From: Gammaproteobacteria bacterium F7
GTDB taxonomy: Bacteria > Pseudomonadota > Gammaproteobacteria > Pseudomonadales > IMCC2047
NCBI GenBank assembly: GCA_001593685.1
Contig: LUKI01000005.1
Coordinates: 1 to 64,000 of the forward strand
Length of the DNA stretch: 64,000 bases
Direction: 5' to 3'
Made by a program: the position numbers and the translations under genes. Under the pieces are notes generated by a model. The model did not search any database and had not been told where the DNA came from. It was given only the letters and a program-made list of their open reading frames with translations. This document shows, one piece after another, positions 8,114 to 18,361 of the stretch; position 1 is the first letter of the stretch; every line of letters begins with the position of its first letter.

Positions 8114-10750
8114 ATGTCTGACCAGCTATACACACAGAGAAATAATACCTATCTTTTGGCCATCGTTTACCTGTTAGCGGGCTTAGTGGTCAGTTTGGGG
8201 GGGCTAGTCTTGTTCGGCTGGCACATAAAAAGTACTCCTCTCATTCAAGTACATCCCTCCTTTGCTCCCATGCAATACAACACCGCGCTGTGTTTCGTAC
8301 TATCAGGCACCGCGTTACTTACCGCACTTAGAAATCAAAGACTGTTTTCATTAGTATTAAGCGCCCTTGCTGCAACGATTAGCGGTCTCACGCTCGTTCA
8401 GTACGGTGCTCAAATTAATCTTGGCATTGACCAGCTGCTCATGGAGCATCATGTCACAACAAAAACCGTCTACCCGGGAAGAATGGCTCCCAATACAGCG
8501 TTCTGCTTCTTTCTCAGTGGAGCAACAATATTTCTTTTCAGCCTCATAAAGCACTTCAATAAAATTCTGCTAATGGGCCCCGTTATCGTTGGTCTAGGGT
8601 GCATGGCTTTTTTTGGCTATCTACTTGGCGTTGACACCAATTATGGCTGGGAACACTTAACCCGTATGGCATTACACACCTCGGTGGGGTTCATTGCGCT
8701 AGGGTCGGCACTATCTCTTTGGGCTTTATCTAAGTTTGCTCAGAGAGAAAAAGATTCGTTAAACAACGGGCCGGTCATCGCCTCGTCAATTCTACTTGCC
8801 GTGCTTGTGATAACACTCTCGCAGGCAACCTCCAACTGGCAGGAAAAACAGCTAAAAAATGACCTGACTAACCAAGTAAACAACTTTCGCCTAACAACCG
8901 AAAACTACATTAATGCTCAAATCGAAACACTGATAAGAATGGCAGACCGCTGGCGACAATGGGGTGGCATGCCCAAAAATGTCTGGCTGGCTGACGCACA
9001 AAACTATATCAATCACCTATCTGTGTTTCAGACCATTGGGCTGGTCGACGGCTCATTCCAGGTACGCGGGATCGTATCAGTTGCCGATAGCAAGTTCTCC
9101 CTCAACAACCAAAAGCTTCATCAGATACTATTAGAAACATATGATAAAAAGCCCCCTCCTATTTCTAACAAAGTCTCAATCGTACCGAGAGGAGAGACAT
9201 TCCTTGTCCATATTCCGCTATTTATAGATGGTACCTTCGATGGCTTTGTCATTGGTGTAGCCAGCGTTGATAAACTCTTTGTCAGCCTCGCCCAAAAAAC
9301 ACAAATAAGCAAAAACTTAGATTACCGCGTTTACCATAACAACCAGTTAATTTTTACAAGCACCACCCCTTCACTCGTCAACGACCGATACAAACTGACA
9401 ACCGCGTTATCATTAAAAAACATATCCTGGCAAACGGAACTATCACCGACCACTGACTATGTATCACAATCAACATCGCTACTGCCCCTTATTATCTTGC
9501 TTGGCGGGCTCGCGGCTATTTTAGTATTACTCTATTTTCATAATTTACGCCGCCGAGAATACATTCAATCCAGGCATATCACCGCCTTAGAGTCGGAAAA
9601 GAGACGTCTTGCAGAGCAACAAAAAAAGCAACTCAGTAGACACAATGATGTACTGTTCGACACCGCCCTCATTGCTTTATTAGTTGTCGATAAGGACGGC
9701 AAAATCACCACCGCAAATACAGAGGCTCTGACACTATTTGGTTATCAGAAAGACGAGCTTATAGGACAAAAAGTCGAAATATTGATGCCCCACCAATTAC
9801 AGTCTCAACATACCGCCCACCGCGAGGCCTATTTCCTACAGCCAACAAAACGAAAGATGGGCTCCGGTTTAGACTTGTTTGGCCGGCACCGTGACGGGGG
9901 GCTTTTTGCTGTAGATATCAGCTTGGCGCCACTGGATCATGACAATCAAGGCAACATTCTCGTCTCCATCATTGATATATCAGATATAACAGAAAGCCGC
10001 CGACGTGAAGCCGAATACACATTAAAGCTAGAGAAAAGTAACCATGAGCTTGAGCGCAGCAATCAAGAGCTTAATAATTTCGCCTATGTTGCATCACACG
10101 ACTTAAAAGCGCCTTTACGAGGCATTATCCAGCTGGCCAGCTGGATCGCAGAAGACCTGCAAGACAACATAGACGAAGACACGACCAAGCATCTCAACCT
10201 GATGAAAAACCGGGCGGCTCGACTTGAGAAATTACTAGATGATCTGCTCGCCTACTCCCGAATTGGTCGTATGCATGGTGAATTCAAGCAGATCGACATT
10301 ACAGCAACGCTCTACAATCTATTCGAGCTATTAGCGCCGCCTCCCGGATTCACACTCACCTGTGACGATAACTTACCGGAAATCGTGACGCTATCCGTCC
10401 CTCTGGAGCAAATATTCCGAAACCTCATTAACAACGCAATCAAACACCATGATCGCGATCAAGGCCACATCCACATTCATGCAGGACCGACCGAAAACGG
10501 GTATCAGTTCATTATTGAGGACGACGGTCCCGGCATTCCGCTCGATCAGCATGAGCGGGTATTCCGCATTTTCCAGACCCTAAAGCCTAGAGATGACGTA
10601 GAAGGCAGCGGTATGGGCCTAGCAATCATCAAAAAAATATTGGATTACTATAACAGCAACATCATGATTGAATCGGACGGTCAAAGAGGCACCCGTATGA
10701 TTTTCACCTGGCCGGATGAAAAAACATTAAGGAGCTTGTTAGATGAGTGA
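8114..10750 (+). CDS. Membrane sensor histidine kinase with PAS domain
   Basis: N-terminal TM segments, periplasmic sensor region, PAS, ASHDLKAPLRGI H-box, HATPase N/G boxes. Confidence 0.92.
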   Translation: MSDQLYTQRNNTYLLAIVYLLAGLVVSLGGLVLFGWHIKSTPLIQVHPSFAPMQYNTALCFVLSGTALLTALRNQRLFSLVLSALAATISGLTLVQYGAQINLGIDQLLMEHHVTTKTVYPGRMAPNTAFCFFLSGATIFLFSLIKHFNKILLMGPVIVGLGCMAFFGYLLGVDTNYGWEHLTRMALHTSVGFIALGSALSLWALSKFAQREKDSLNNGPVIASSILLAVLVITLSQATSNWQEKQLKNDLTNQVNNFRLTTENYINAQIETLIRMADRWRQWGGMPKNVWLADAQNYINHLSVFQTIGLVDGSFQVRGIVSVADSKFSLNNQKLHQILLETYDKKPPPISNKVSIVPRGETFLVHIPLFIDGTFDGFVIGVASVDKLFVSLAQKTQISKNLDYRVYHNNQLIFTSTTPSLVNDRYKLTTALSLKNISWQTELSPTTDYVSQSTSLLPLIILLGGLAAILVLLYFHNLRRREYIQSRHITALESEKRRLAEQQKKQLSRHNDVLFDTALIALLVVDKDGKITTANTEALTLFGYQKDELIGQKVEILMPHQLQSQHTAHREAYFLQPTKRKMGSGLDLFGRHRDGGLFAVDISLAPLDHDNQGNILVSIIDISDITESRRREAEYTLKLEKSNHELERSNQELNNFAYVASHDLKAPLRGIIQLASWIAEDLQDNIDEDTTKHLNLMKNRAARLEKLLDDLLAYSRIGRMHGEFKQIDITATLYNLFELLAPPPGFTLTCDDNLPEIVTLSVPLEQIFRNLINNAIKHHDRDQGHIHIHAGPTENGYQFIIEDDGPGIPLDQHERVFRIFQTLKPRDDVEGSGMGLAIIKKILDYYNSNIMIESDGQRGTRMIFTWPDEKTLRSLLDE

Positions 10751-11177
10751 TAATCGCTATAAAGCCGTATCTGTTCTGCTGGTCGAGGACGATGACATTG
10801 ATGCAATGGGTGTTCAGCGGGCCTTTAAAAAACTGCGGGTGGCCAATCCAATTTGTCGCGCACGAGACGGCATTGAAGGACTACAAATGTTGCGTGACGG
10901 CACAGCCGCTCATCCTCGATTAATTTTGCTTGATTTAAACATGCCACGCATGAGTGGATTGGAAATGTTGAAAGAAGTCCGAGATGATCCTACATTAACA
11001 GACAGCGTAATATTTGTTCTGACCACATCCAAAGACGATGAGGATAAAGCTGCAGCATACAAGGAACATATCGCAGGTTATATCGTAAAATCATCATTAG
11101 ATAATGGATTTGATGACTTTATGAAACTGCTCGATCACTACTGGCGTTTAGTCGAGTTCCCAGTCAGAGAAAAATAA
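10743..11177 (+). CDS. Single-domain response regulator (Rcp1-like)
   Basis: VLLVEDDDID..., LILLDLNMPRMSG, K in IVKSS; overlaps the kinase gene by 8 bp. Confidence 0.93.
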   Translation: MSDNRYKAVSVLLVEDDDIDAMGVQRAFKKLRVANPICRARDGIEGLQMLRDGTAAHPRLILLDLNMPRMSGLEMLKEVRDDPTLTDSVIFVLTTSKDDEDKAAAYKEHIAGYIVKSSLDNGFDDFMKLLDHYWRLVEFPVREK

Positions 11178-11205
11178 ACAGAAGTCAGCTGTAGGGACAC
11201 ACAGT

Positions 11206-12924
11206 ATGAGATTATTACTGATCGATGATGATACGCTCGACAGAATGAGCGCCATGCGAGCTCTCAAAAAAAGTGGCGACCCAATGGACGTTACCGAAGC
11301 CTGCTCCGCTGAAGAGGGATTGGAGCTTTCCAAGATCCACAAATTTGACCTCATTTTACTCGACTACCAACTTCCCTCCATGAGCGGCCTAGAGCTTTTA
11401 AAACTATTACGGGGTGGAACTAATTATAACCCGCCGGTAGTCATGTTAAGCCATAGCGATGATGAGACCCTGGCTCTGCGATGCATAGAAGAGGGAGCTC
11501 AAGATTTCATCATAAAAAGCGAAGTCACAGGTTCGCGGTTAATGCGCGCCATTTCTCACGCCAAAGAACGCTATCGCATCGAACAGGCCCTGCGAGAAAG
11601 CCATGCAAAATTACGGCTACTTGCTGAAGTTGATTCACTCACCGGATTAGCTAACCGCTATATGTTTGAATCTGCGCTAAAAGACGCTCTGCCATTAGCT
11701 AAGCGCCTGAAAAGAAGTGTTGCGATGGTAATGCTTGATCTCGACAAATTTAAATATGTAAACGATACGTTAGGACACGCTGCCGGAGACGTATTACTCA
11801 GCCAGGTTGCAAAGCGCCTACAGGGACCTGTCAGGGATGGCGACTTACTGTGCCGATTGGGTGGCGACGAATTCGCCATCCTAATTCATGACCTGGATGA
11901 TATTTCAAAAGTACGTCGTCTAACAGATAGACTTCTTTCCGCCCTCGAAGCACCGTTCAAGGTAGAGGGGCAAGAGCTCATTATTTCGGCCAGTATCGGC
12001 ATATCGACCTACCCGGAATGCGCCAGTGATAACATACAATTGATGAAGTGCGCTGATGTCGCACTTTACCGTTCCAAGGAAGGTGGCCGTAATCAGGCAC
12101 AATTTTACTCCCGAGAATTACACGATCAGATCCAAACTCGCATTGAGCTAGAGCGTGACCTTCACTTGGCCATTGAACGACACGAACTATTTCTCCACTA
12201 TCAGCCTCAAATTGACGCTCAGTCAGAAAAAGTCATCGGTGTTGAAGCGTTAATACGCTGGCAACACCCGGAAAAAGGGCTTATTAGCCCGGATAAATTT
12301 ATTCCCATCGCTGAAGAAACCGGGTTAATCGTTGATATCGGCAACTGGGTATTTGAAACGGCCATCAAACAATTTCAATCGTGGCAGCTGCGTTTTCAAT
12401 CACCAAACTTTAATTTGCTCATTGCCATTAATTTATCGGCCATACAGTTAGGGCAAACCGGGTTGATCGAAACAATAGACCAACTACTCTCAACATTCGA
12501 CGTTGAGCCTCATCGCCTCGAGCTTGAGCTTACTGAAAGCGCAATCTCCGACAACAATGATTTATGCATACAGCTCTTAAAAGATTTAGCAGACAAAGGA
12601 ATTGTGCTTGCTATTGATGACTTTGGCACAGGTTACTCATCACTGCAGCAACTGAAAAATCACCCCTTCAAAGTATTAAAAATTGATCGCTCATTTATTC
12701 AGACCATCTGTGAAAATAAAGATGATCTGCAGTTATTAAAAGCAATAGGTGCATTTGCTAAAACTCTCGGGATGGAGATCGTTGCTGAAGGCGTCGAAAC
12801 GGAACAACAGAAAAACTGGTGTCAGAGCTTACAATTTGATCGCATTCAGGGTTACTACTTTGCCAAACCCATGTCGCCTGCCGATTTTGAAAAAGCTTAT
12901 GTAGATCAATTGTTATCAGCTTAA
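11206..12924 (+). CDS. REC-GGDEF-EAL protein (c-di-GMP turnover)
   Basis: REC DLILLDYQLPSMSG; RLGGDEFAIL; GVEALIRWQHP; IDDFGTGYSS. Confidence 0.95.
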   Translation: MRLLLIDDDTLDRMSAMRALKKSGDPMDVTEACSAEEGLELSKIHKFDLILLDYQLPSMSGLELLKLLRGGTNYNPPVVMLSHSDDETLALRCIEEGAQDFIIKSEVTGSRLMRAISHAKERYRIEQALRESHAKLRLLAEVDSLTGLANRYMFESALKDALPLAKRLKRSVAMVMLDLDKFKYVNDTLGHAAGDVLLSQVAKRLQGPVRDGDLLCRLGGDEFAILIHDLDDISKVRRLTDRLLSALEAPFKVEGQELIISASIGISTYPECASDNIQLMKCADVALYRSKEGGRNQAQFYSRELHDQIQTRIELERDLHLAIERHELFLHYQPQIDAQSEKVIGVEALIRWQHPEKGLISPDKFIPIAEETGLIVDIGNWVFETAIKQFQSWQLRFQSPNFNLLIAINLSAIQLGQTGLIETIDQLLSTFDVEPHRLELELTESAISDNNDLCIQLLKDLADKGIVLAIDDFGTGYSSLQQLKNHPFKVLKIDRSFIQTICENKDDLQLLKAIGAFAKTLGMEIVAEGVETEQQKNWCQSLQFDRIQGYYFAKPMSPADFEKAYVDQLLSA

Positions 12925-12944
12925 CTACAAAACACCATCTCAGG

Positions 12945-13271
12945 TCACTGCTTTACTAACTGCACCAGTACCAAGGGTGCCACCACCACCGCCCAAAACT
13001 CAGCATTATTAGCATGCCATTCAGCCGCCTGTTTATCAGACGCGGGAGCTAGCTGCTCTGCAGCAACCCACGCTTCAACAGCCGCTTTGTTATCCTGCGA
13101 CACCTGGTAGGCAACCTCTATCAAATCAAGCTCCTGCGACACATACACCACATTACCAGAGGCAAAATGCTTCTCCAGCTCATGCCAGCCAATTTTACCG
13201 GTTTCTTTATTGAGCTTAACCCGCACATCTTCATCAGGGTTCTGTTGTTGCATTAACTCTTCATCACTCAC
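12945..13271 (-). CDS. DUF2288 family protein
   Basis: KLNKETGKIGWHELEKHFASGNVVYVSQELDLIEVA. Confidence 0.8.
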   Translation of the reverse strand: MSDEELMQQQNPDEDVRVKLNKETGKIGWHELEKHFASGNVVYVSQELDLIEVAYQVSQDNKAAVEAWVAAEQLAPASDKQAAEWHANNAEFWAVVVAPLVLVQLVKQ

Positions 13272-13500
13272 TGCACATTCCCATTTACATCTTATTCAAT
13301 CGTTGCTTGCGAGCAGCCCCCAAAAAACAACTCGCGTGATTCACTTAGCCACCCTTTTGGGTGCCACACCGCAATGAAATAAACGACAGCTTAATCCGCT
13401 ACTATCGAATCAGCTTCGGAACCAGTAATATATAGCCTTTTACACCTGAAGCAACGTCTAATCACCTGATGACACTGCTGAATTAATTTCGGAGTTTTTA

Positions 13501-13905
13501 ATGAGCGAACAAGATCAAGCCAGCGCCATGACTGGCATGGACCCCAACAGCCTTTACCGTGAAGAAATGTTTACGGATCGCCGCATCGGTAGCATTCACA
13601 TGCTGACACCTGTGCTGGCGAGCGGTGAAGATGACAGCAGCCGCGACAAAGTCTTTCTGGGAGAAACCCAGATGCGTACCGCTGCCGGTCCTCTGCCTAT
13701 CAACTTTGAAATTCAAGCCAACACCATTGGTGAAGCTGCTGAACAGTTTACGCAGCTCGCTCAGGACGCGGCTGAAAAAACCATTAAGCAAATCGAAGAA
13801 ATGCAGCGCGAACAGGCTAATAAAATTGTCCTGCCGGGTGAAGAAGGTATGGGCGGAGCAATGGGTGGCGGTATGCCTGGCGGCGGAAAAATCCAAATCC
13901 CATAA
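13501..13905 (+). CDS. Conserved hypothetical protein with Gly/Met-rich C-terminus
   Basis: Complete ORF followed by a terminator; tail GMGGAMGGGMPGGG. Confidence 0.75.
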   Translation: MSEQDQASAMTGMDPNSLYREEMFTDRRIGSIHMLTPVLASGEDDSSRDKVFLGETQMRTAAGPLPINFEIQANTIGEAAEQFTQLAQDAAEKTIKQIEEMQREQANKIVLPGEEGMGGAMGGGMPGGGKIQIP

Positions 13906-13933
13906 GTTTTTTTAAGTACAAATGCGTTAGATC

Positions 13934-13985
13934 AAACAGCACTTTACTCCCCCCCTAATTTTTCTAATCAAGTGCTGTTTTTTTT
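13934..13985 (+). terminator. Rho-independent terminator
   Basis: AAACAGCACTT (13934-13944) / AAGTGCTGTTT (13970-13980) followed by a T-run. Confidence 0.75.
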
Positions 13986-14116
13986 AAAACTTTGCTATAA
14001 GATTATTCTCGTTTGCACTATCCAGGTTTCAGAATTTGCCCTTCAGCAGTCCTGTTTTACCAATCACGATTTGCAACGTTTTAATTTTTTGATCAAATTT
14101 TTTTGAGGTTTTTTTC

Positions 14117-14320
14117 ATGGCTACAGGTACTGTTAAATGGTTTAACGAAACCAAAGGTTTTGGTTTTATCGCTCCAGAAGACGGCAGCAAAGACGTTTTC
14201 GTTCACTACTCAGCGATCCAATCCGAAGGTTTCAGAACGCTCCAGGAAGGACAGCAGGTTAACTTTGAAACCGAGCAAGGCCCTAAAGGACCTCAAGCTA
14301 CTCAGGTAACGGTTGCCTAA
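14117..14320 (+). CDS. Cold-shock protein (CspA family)
   Basis: [34 protein letters not shown]. Confidence 0.97.
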   Translation: MATGTVKWFNETKGFGFIAPEDGSKDVFVHYSAIQSEGFRTLQEGQQVNFETEQGPKGPQATQVTVA

Positions 14321-14332
14321 GTAGAATTATTA

Positions 14333-14363
14333 AAATAAACCCCGCCAAGTGCGGGGTTTATTT
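14333..14363 (+). terminator. Rho-independent terminator
   Basis: Perfect 13-bp stem AAATAAACCCCGC / GCGGGGTTTATTT, 5-nt loop, T-run. Confidence 0.9.
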
Positions 14364-14429
14364 TTGTTATACCACTTCTGCCTAAACAGCTACAGGCGCT
14401 TTTGGCCTAAGCTAAGCCTGATTAAATCA

Positions 14430-14714
14430 TCAGTCTTCATCGAAGACGTGTATCGCATAACCTTTTGCAACAGCCTCACTTAAACCACTGTGTGCTGCCA
14501 CGCGCTTTTTATCCGCCAAGACATTAGCCGCAATCTTTTTCTGTTTTTCTATCTCAACTTTAAAAAAGCCTGCCCGCAACAGGTGCATGGTGCAGAGTTT
14601 TTTCGCTCCCTCTAATGCAGGAGCATTGATATACACAATAAAAGGCACCGTTTTCCCTTGCGGAAAATCCGGCATCGCCTCTTTAGCGGTGGCATTTACT
14701 GAAAAAACGTACAT
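14430..14714 (-). CDS. Hypothetical protein
   Basis: ORF from MYVFSVNATAKEAM at 14714, overlapping the 3' end of rapA. Confidence 0.65.
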   Translation of the reverse strand: MYVFSVNATAKEAMPDFPQGKTVPFIVYINAPALEGAKKLCTMHLLRAGFFKVEIEKQKKIAANVLADKKRVAAHSGLSEAVAKGYAIHVFDED

Positions 14715-14724
14715 ATTTCTGCTC

Positions 14725-17670
14725 CTAAACGGCCACCACGACGCGTAACGCATCGAGCTTTAGTTGTGCTGTTTCTAAATAACCGGCAAGCGCTTGAGTT
14801 TCCTCACGCAACAGCTCGATCTCCTGCTGACGAATATTAGGATTAACCTGTGCCAACGCCTCCAGGCGCTGCAACTCACCCTGCTGTTGGGTACGCATTT
14901 TCTCTAACGCCTCATCAATCAACTGCTGTTGCTTATCGACCACACTGTCTTCGGCTTTTTTGATCATCGGAGTCAGTTCACTTTGCGCATGGCGTACCAG
15001 CTCTCGTGCTGTCCCAATAGGTACTCGCTTAATGAGTTTATTCAGCTTTTCGTGACTCAATGCATGTCCAAGTTGTGAACCCTTTTGATCCGTTAACACG
15101 CGTACCGTGGTACAGGGCAGATAACGAGGCAGCTGTAATGCAGCCGGGGCTGCACACTGCATGACAAACACAGCTTCCAGCAGAATCGTACCAGGCTTCA
15201 ACGGCCCCAGCTTGATAGTACCCACCGAGGTATTACCAAACTGTTCACTGATGACCATGTCCATGGCGCCCGTGACCATCGGGTGCTCCCAACTCAAAAA
15301 CTGCACATCCTCTCGAGACAGGGCAAACTCACGTTGAAACGTCGCCGTCACGCCACCATCGGGCAAGCCGGGAAAATGCGCGGTACGCATGTGATCACCC
15401 GGCGACAGCACGACACTCAGGGCACTGTGACGTTCCTGTTCAACACCGTACTGATCAAACAGTCGCTCCATATAATGGCTCAGCTCGTGACTGCGCTCCT
15501 GCACGACAATCTGCTCAATTAAATCGCCTGCCACCTGCTGATCACAGGAGTTCAATTCCAGCAACCGATCCCGCCCCTGCTGTAAACGCTGTTCGGTTTG
15601 TTCGCGCATAATACCAGCATCCGTTACCAGCCTATCAACCACGCCAGCATCTGCCGGTTGCTGTAACGCCAGTTCTAACAGTTCACGGAAGCTGTCAGTG
15701 ATCATTTGTCCGGCAGCACAGGCTGCTTTAAAGCTGTTCAGTCCCTCATCGTACCAACGCAGCAAGACCTGCTGTGCACTATTTTCATAATAGGGCACGT
15801 GAATTTGTACCGTATGACGTTGGCCAATACGATCAAGACGGCCAATACGCTGTTCCAGCAAATCAGAGTTAAGTGGCAGGTCAAATAACACCAGGTGATG
15901 CGCAAACTGGAAATTGCGCCCCTCACTACCAATTTCAGAACAAATGAGCACCTGCGCACCCTCTTCGTCATCGGCGAAATAGGCTGCCGCACGGTCACGA
16001 GCGACCAAATCCAGCTCCTCGTGAAACACCGCTGTTGGCATTCCAAAATCCCGACGTAAATGGGTTTCCAGTGCGATAGCTGTGCTGGCATGAGCACAAA
16101 TCAATAGCACCTTTTCCTCACGGTGTTCTGCCAACCAATCTGCCAGCCAATCAACACGACTGTCATGTTGTAACCAGGCATCACCGCCATCCTCTGACAA
16201 CACGCGCTCCGGTGTAAGCAGTTGATCTACCGTTGCCAACTCAGCCAGCTCTTCATAAAAATCAGGGGCTGTTAAAGCATGACTATTAAGTTGACGCTCA
16301 GGGAAGCCCGGCACGGCACTGCGAGTATTTCTAAACAGCACGCGACCGGTGCCATGCTGGTCAAGCAAACTACGAATAATATTGGCAACGGCATGACTGC
16401 GCGCTTCATGCTCATCATCCCTGATAGCAGCTTGCAAATCCGCAATGGCCTCAGCTCCTGCGTACTCCTCCAGAGCCGTCAGCAAATGATCATCCACAGT
16501 AACGTCGGCGCCCTCTTCATCCAAAGCCAACAGTTTTTCAACCAGCGCATTCACCGGCTGGTAGTGAACTTCCTCTTCACGGAATTTTTTAAGGTCGTAA
16601 TAGCGATCCGGATCAAGCAGACGCAGCCGCGCAAAGTGGCTTTCCAAGCCCAACTGTTCAGGTGTGGCGGTCAATAGCAATAAGCCTGCGGCCACCTGCG
16701 CCAAGCGCTCAATACACTGGTACTCATCACTGGCCTGCTGTTCACTCCACTGTAAATGGTGGGCTTCATCAACCAATAGCAAATCCCAGCCAGCCGCTTC
16801 AGCCTGCGCCAAACGGTTAGGGTGCTCGGTCAAAAAGGATAATGAACACAGTACCAACTGCGCTGATTCGAAAGGGTTTTCATCCTGCTCATGCAAATCA
16901 TCCGTCAACAGCGCAATTTCATCATCCCAATCGGACTCCAGCTGGGTATCGGCTAACGCCAAACAGCGGGGCTCATCCAAAATGGTAAAGTGCAGATTAA
17001 AACGTCGCAGCATTTCCACCAGCCACTGGTGCACCAGACTATCCGGTACGACCACCAACGCGCGACTGGCACGACCACTGACCAGTTGCTGATGCAGGAT
17101 TAAACCTGCTTCGATGGTTTTACCCAGCCCTACTTCGTCGGCCAGCAACACTCGCGGCGCACGGCGTTGGCCCGCTTCATTAGCGATATAAACCTGATGG
17201 GGCAACAGCTGCACCCGCGCCCCTAACAGGCCGTTGACGCTGGATAACTGGTGTTCACGAAGGTGTGAAAGTGTTTCATAGCGCAGGTTAAAGCGCTGCA
17301 GGTTATCAATCTGGCCTGCAAACATACGGGCCTGAGGTGTACTGAACTGAACAAAACTATCCAGCTCCAGCTCTGGCAAGTTGACCAGATGTCCATCCTC
17401 ATCATAGCCGCGATACAGCAGGCAGCCATGATCCTCTTGTACTTCAGTGACCTTGAAACGCAGGCCATCAAGACTGGAAACCATGTCACCCACCTGGTAG
17501 GTCACTCGGGAAATAGGTGCGTTATCCATCGCGTAGGTGCGCTGCTCAGCAGCAGCAGGAAAACTTAACGTGACACGTCGATTGGCTATCTCCAGCACAA
17601 TGCCCAATCCCAGGCTGGCCTCGGTATCACTGATCCAGCGTTGCCCCGCTACAAAGGATGCTTTTACCAC
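14725..17670 (-). CDS. rapA: RNA polymerase-associated protein RapA (SWI/SNF ATPase)
   Basis: FVAGQRWISDTEASLGLGIVLEI..., LLADEVGLGKTIEAGLI, DEAH, QRIGRLDRIGQ. Confidence 0.96.
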   Translation of the reverse strand: MVKASFVAGQRWISDTEASLGLGIVLEIANRRVTLSFPAAAEQRTYAMDNAPISRVTYQVGDMVSSLDGLRFKVTEVQEDHGCLLYRGYDEDGHLVNLPELELDSFVQFSTPQARMFAGQIDNLQRFNLRYETLSHLREHQLSSVNGLLGARVQLLPHQVYIANEAGQRRAPRVLLADEVGLGKTIEAGLILHQQLVSGRASRALVVVPDSLVHQWLVEMLRRFNLHFTILDEPRCLALADTQLESDWDDEIALLTDDLHEQDENPFESAQLVLCSLSFLTEHPNRLAQAEAAGWDLLLVDEAHHLQWSEQQASDEYQCIERLAQVAAGLLLLTATPEQLGLESHFARLRLLDPDRYYDLKKFREEEVHYQPVNALVEKLLALDEEGADVTVDDHLLTALEEYAGAEAIADLQAAIRDDEHEARSHAVANIIRSLLDQHGTGRVLFRNTRSAVPGFPERQLNSHALTAPDFYEELAELATVDQLLTPERVLSEDGGDAWLQHDSRVDWLADWLAEHREEKVLLICAHASTAIALETHLRRDFGMPTAVFHEELDLVARDRAAAYFADDEEGAQVLICSEIGSEGRNFQFAHHLVLFDLPLNSDLLEQRIGRLDRIGQRHTVQIHVPYYENSAQQVLLRWYDEGLNSFKAACAAGQMITDSFRELLELALQQPADAGVVDRLVTDAGIMREQTEQRLQQGRDRLLELNSCDQQVAGDLIEQIVVQERSHELSHYMERLFDQYGVEQERHSALSVVLSPGDHMRTAHFPGLPDGGVTATFQREFALSREDVQFLSWEHPMVTGAMDMVISEQFGNTSVGTIKLGPLKPGTILLEAVFVMQCAAPAALQLPRYLPCTTVRVLTDQKGSQLGHALSHEKLNKLIKRVPIGTARELVRHAQSELTPMIKKAEDSVVDKQQQLIDEALEKMRTQQQGELQRLEALAQVNPNIRQQEIELLREETQALAGYLETAQLKLDALRVVVAV

Positions 17671-17800
17671 AAACTCTCTCTCTTTTTATTAATCATTCTA
17701 TAGCCGCGAATGATACGGTAAACTGCCCGCCCTGCCCATTAAAACAGGGCGACAAACGCCGCCTAATCTAATTCCTTACACAACAAATCGAGTCCAGTTT

Positions 17801-18346
17801 ATGGCCCTGAGCGCAACGGTTTTCAAAGCTGAAGTCAATATCGCTGATATGGATCGGCATTATTATCACACCCATCATCTGGTACTGGCACGCCACCCCT
17901 CCGAGACCGATGAACGCATGTTAATTCGGCTGCTCACATTTGCCCTAAACGCCAATGAATCGCTGCAATTCACCAAGGGTATCAGCACCGATGACGAACC
18001 GGACCTGTGGCAGAAAAGCCTCAGCGGTGAAATTGAACTCTGGATTGATCTGGGCCAACCAGATGAAAAGCGGATTCGTAAAGCCTGTGGCCGTGCGCAA
18101 CAGGTTATCATCTATTGCTATGGTGGCCGCACAGCAGAAATCTGGTGGGAACAAAATGCCAAGCACTTAAAACGCTTCAGCAACCTGCGTATTATCAACC
18201 TATCTAAGGAAGCTACCGAAGCGCTGGCGAACATGTCGCAGCGCACCATGCAGCTCAATATCAGCCTGCAGGATGGTGAAGTCTCCATCAGCGACAACGA
18301 GCAGAACATCGATCTGGTGCCGGAACAGTGGTTCCCGGCCCAGTAG
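17801..18346 (+). CDS. YaeQ family protein
   Basis: MALSATVFKAEVNIADMDRHYYHTHHLVLARHPSETDERMLIRLL. Confidence 0.93.
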   Translation: MALSATVFKAEVNIADMDRHYYHTHHLVLARHPSETDERMLIRLLTFALNANESLQFTKGISTDDEPDLWQKSLSGEIELWIDLGQPDEKRIRKACGRAQQVIIYCYGGRTAEIWWEQNAKHLKRFSNLRIINLSKEATEALANMSQRTMQLNISLQDGEVSISDNEQNIDLVPEQWFPAQ

Positions 18347-18361
18347 TTATGCGCTAAACGC

